NCBI GenBank assembly: GCA_963922415.1
Contig: CAWUIP010000037.1
Span: 1-25,879, forward strand
Source: Aliishimia sp963922415
Lineage (GTDB): Bacteria; Pseudomonadota; Alphaproteobacteria; Rhodobacterales; Rhodobacteraceae
Length of the DNA stretch: 25,879 bases
Direction: 5' to 3'
This document shows, one piece after another, positions 24,286 to 25,879 of the stretch. How positions within the stretch are numbered: the stretch's first letter is position 1; each line of letters begins with the position of its first letter. The notes under the pieces were generated by a model, which saw only the letters and a program-made list of their open reading frames with translations, ran no database searches and had not been told where the DNA came from. The position numbers and the translations under genes are program-made.

Positions 24286-25755
24286 ATGGAAGCATTGACC
24301 TGGACAGGCGGATTGGGCGTCGTCATGGACCCGATCTTTGGCAGCTTGACAGTATTCTTCGCGGTCTGGCTGATCGGGCAGATCGTCTTGGCGTACACTG
24401 TGCCGGAAGAGCGCGCGACAGTGAACGCGGACGGCACATTGACCGCGTCGCGCGGGATCTACTCAATCGCCGCGCGCGGATCGATGATCTTGTTGATGGC
24501 CTGGATCGGTGTCCTGTTGATCTACATCGTCGTGGGGGCTGTCCTTGGCGCGGGTGGCGCGGGGATCATCGGCGGGATGAGCCAACAGTTGATCCCTGTC
24601 TGGATCGCACTCGTCGTGCTGTTCGTAGCCTCGATCCGGTACAAGCGCAGCCTCGGACTCTACGGCAAGCTTTTTGACAGCACCGTGGGCATGATCGGCT
24701 TTGGCATCGTAATGTTCTGGGTCTTTGTGGGCTTCTTCGGCGCCATGGACCTTTTGATCACGCATGATCCGCTGAGCCAAGTCTCTGGCATGAAGAACAA
24801 AGTGCCGGGCACACCGATGCGCGGTGCGGAGGACGGCGAATACGCCTGGTTCCTGCTGGGCGGCGATAACCTGGCCCGCGATATCTTTAGCCGGATCATC
24901 AAAGGCGCCTGGCTGGTGATCCAGATCGCGCCGCTGGCCACGCTGTTTGCGTTCCTTGCTGGGATCACGCTGGGCCTGCCCGCAGGATACTACGGTGGCA
25001 CGCTCGACATCGTGCTGTCGTTCCTGGCCAACCTGATTTTGGCCTTCCCGGTGATCTTGCTCTTTTACCTGTTGGTGACACCAGAGATCAAAATCGCCGG
25101 CGTGCCTGCGATCATGGGGCTGGTACTGTTCTTGTTCCCGGTGGTCTTTGTGGGGATCTTGCTGAACTCCCGCTATCAGACGCAGCCATCGGTGCGCACG
25201 CCGCTGTTGACGGTTGTTCTGGGTGTCATGCTGTGGGGGTACCTGGCGCTCAACACCGAGGATGGGTACCTGATCAATTCGCCCAGCTTCCAACTGCCGG
25301 GCCTGCCGCGTTGGCTCGATTTGATCAATCCTGATCCTGCGATCCTTTTGGTCTTCGTGTCGGTGGTGTTCGTTAACGCGCCCACCGTGTTCCGCATCGT
25401 GCGGGGCCTCGCGCTGGATATCAAAACCCGCGATTACGTGGCTGCGGCACAAACCCGGGGCGAAGGCCCTTGGTACATCATGCTGTGGGAAATCCTGCCA
25501 AATGCGCGGGGGCCGCTGATCGTCGATTTCTGCCTGCGGATTGGGTACACGACGATCCTTTTGGGTACTTTGGGCTTCTTCGGTCTGGGGCTGCAATCAG
25601 AGAGCCCGGATTGGGGCACGACGATCAATGCTGGTCGCCGGTTGCTGTCCGCCTATCCGCATGCCGCAATTGCCCCCGCGGTGGCGCTGCTGACCTTGGT
25701 TTTGGGGTTGAACTTGCTGGCCGATGGTCTGCGGGAAGAAAGCCTCAAGGATTGA
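24286..25755 (+). CDS. ABC transporter permease, DppC type, unusually long form
   Basis: The partner permease, DppC/OppC family, of 489 residues, whereas usual members have about 280-320. The common core is visible: a first conserved helix (about 136-157), LLGGDNLARDIFSRIIKGAW (190-209) followed by the first core helices, and the EAA coupling loop YVAAAQTRGEGPWYIMLWEI (384-403), then GLGLQSESPDWG and LNLLADGLRE at the end. Extra sequence lies in two places: an N-terminal extension with about three membrane helices (18-38, 68-88, 102-117), and an insert of about 85 residues with two hydrophobic spans (270-355) before the EAA loop. The frame is intact, so the additions are not errors. The stop overlaps a possible next ATG. 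Confidence 0.9.
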   Translation: MEALTWTGGLGVVMDPIFGSLTVFFAVWLIGQIVLAYTVPEERATVNADGTLTASRGIYSIAARGSMILLMAWIGVLLIYIVVGAVLGAGGAGIIGGMSQQLIPVWIALVVLFVASIRYKRSLGLYGKLFDSTVGMIGFGIVMFWVFVGFFGAMDLLITHDPLSQVSGMKNKVPGTPMRGAEDGEYAWFLLGGDNLARDIFSRIIKGAWLVIQIAPLATLFAFLAGITLGLPAGYYGGTLDIVLSFLANLILAFPVILLFYLLVTPEIKIAGVPAIMGLVLFLFPVVFVGILLNSRYQTQPSVRTPLLTVVLGVMLWGYLALNTEDGYLINSPSFQLPGLPRWLDLINPDPAILLVFVSVVFVNAPTVFRIVRGLALDIKTRDYVAAAQTRGEGPWYIMLWEILPNARGPLIVDFCLRIGYTTILLGTLGFFGLGLQSESPDWGTTINAGRRLLSAYPHAAIAPAVALLTLVLGLNLLADGLREESLKD

Positions 25756-25769
25756 TGATGGCTCCTGGA
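25755..25769 (+). CDS. Possible first codons of the next gene, likely the transporter ATPase
   Basis: The permease stop TGA overlaps ATG-ATG at 25755-25760, the type of coupling expected for the next gene of an ABC transporter operon, normally an ATP-binding protein. Only MMAPG or so can be read before the sequence turns into homopolymers. The identity is inferred from operon habit only. Confidence 0.2.
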
Positions 25770-25879
25770 GGGGGGGGGGGGGCCCCCCCCCCCCCCCCCG
25801 GGGGGGGAGGAAAGAAAAAGGGGACGGGGGGGGGGGGGGGGGGGGGGGTGAAGGGCGCCGCCGGGCGGTAGGGGGGCGG
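25770..25879. repeat. G/C homopolymer tract, probable sequencing or assembly artefact
   Basis: The end holds 13 G, then 17 C, then 8 G, later a run of 23 G (25826-25848), with short mixed pieces between. Adjacent long G and C runs are self-complementary and unlike everything else in the window. This looks like poly-G base-calling or fold-back error at a contig edge and should not be annotated as coding. Confidence 0.85.

Noticed and set aside
24463..25596. 377-residue open frame antisense to the DppC-type permease
   Set aside because: Composition is extremely rich in His, Gln, Asp and Arg, as expected from the complement of a hydrophobic membrane gene; no family motif, and the sense gene is certain.

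Overview
The window is a dense stretch of bacterial chromosome, almost certainly from an alphaproteobacterium of the Rhodobacterales (Roseobacter group). The basis is protein family content: a CtrA response regulator with the DUF1153/SciP-type CtrA inhibitor next to it, LpxI instead of LpxH in lipid A synthesis, an alphaproteobacterial uppS-cdsA-dxr-rseP-bamA-skp-fabZ-lpxA-lpxI-lpxB cluster, and GTTC-N7-GTTC type SOS sites. I see no phage, transposase, CRISPR array, rRNA or tRNA gene.

Layout. At 1-1819 are the tail of an unidentified gene, gluQ (tRNA-Asp modification), convergent hisI, and an IscU-like scaffold gene. At 1820-2225 is a region without large genes. It holds a minus-strand small ORF (42 aa, one membrane segment) between a strong terminator and a cluster of GAAC/GTTC elements that includes an exact alphaproteobacterial LexA-type site. 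At 2226-6436 (minus) ligA and recG overlap and form a DNA repair pair; an 18-bp perfect palindrome sits in front of ligA. At 6531-7681 (minus) are sciP then ctrA, with a perfect CtrA box between them and a terminator after ctrA. mnmA (plus) follows from its own promoter.

From 21100 down to 8945 one long minus-strand block encodes pyrH, frr, uppS, cdsA, dxr, rseP, a 43-aa small membrane protein, bamA, skp, fabZ, lpxA, lpxI and lpxB. This links UMP supply, ribosome recycling, isoprenoid and phospholipid precursors, site-2 proteolysis, outer-membrane protein assembly and lipid A synthesis. A second promoter with a dyad over its -10 appears to start the bamA part. On the plus strand follow miaA, an AraC-family regulator, a 308-bp stretch without a gene, and two dipeptide-type ABC permeases, the second unusually long.

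The last ~110 bases are G and C homopolymers and look like a sequencing or assembly artefact at a contig end. The most interesting items are the putative SOS-controlled small membrane protein beside recG and the second small membrane ORF between rseP and bamA; neither function can be proven from sequence alone.
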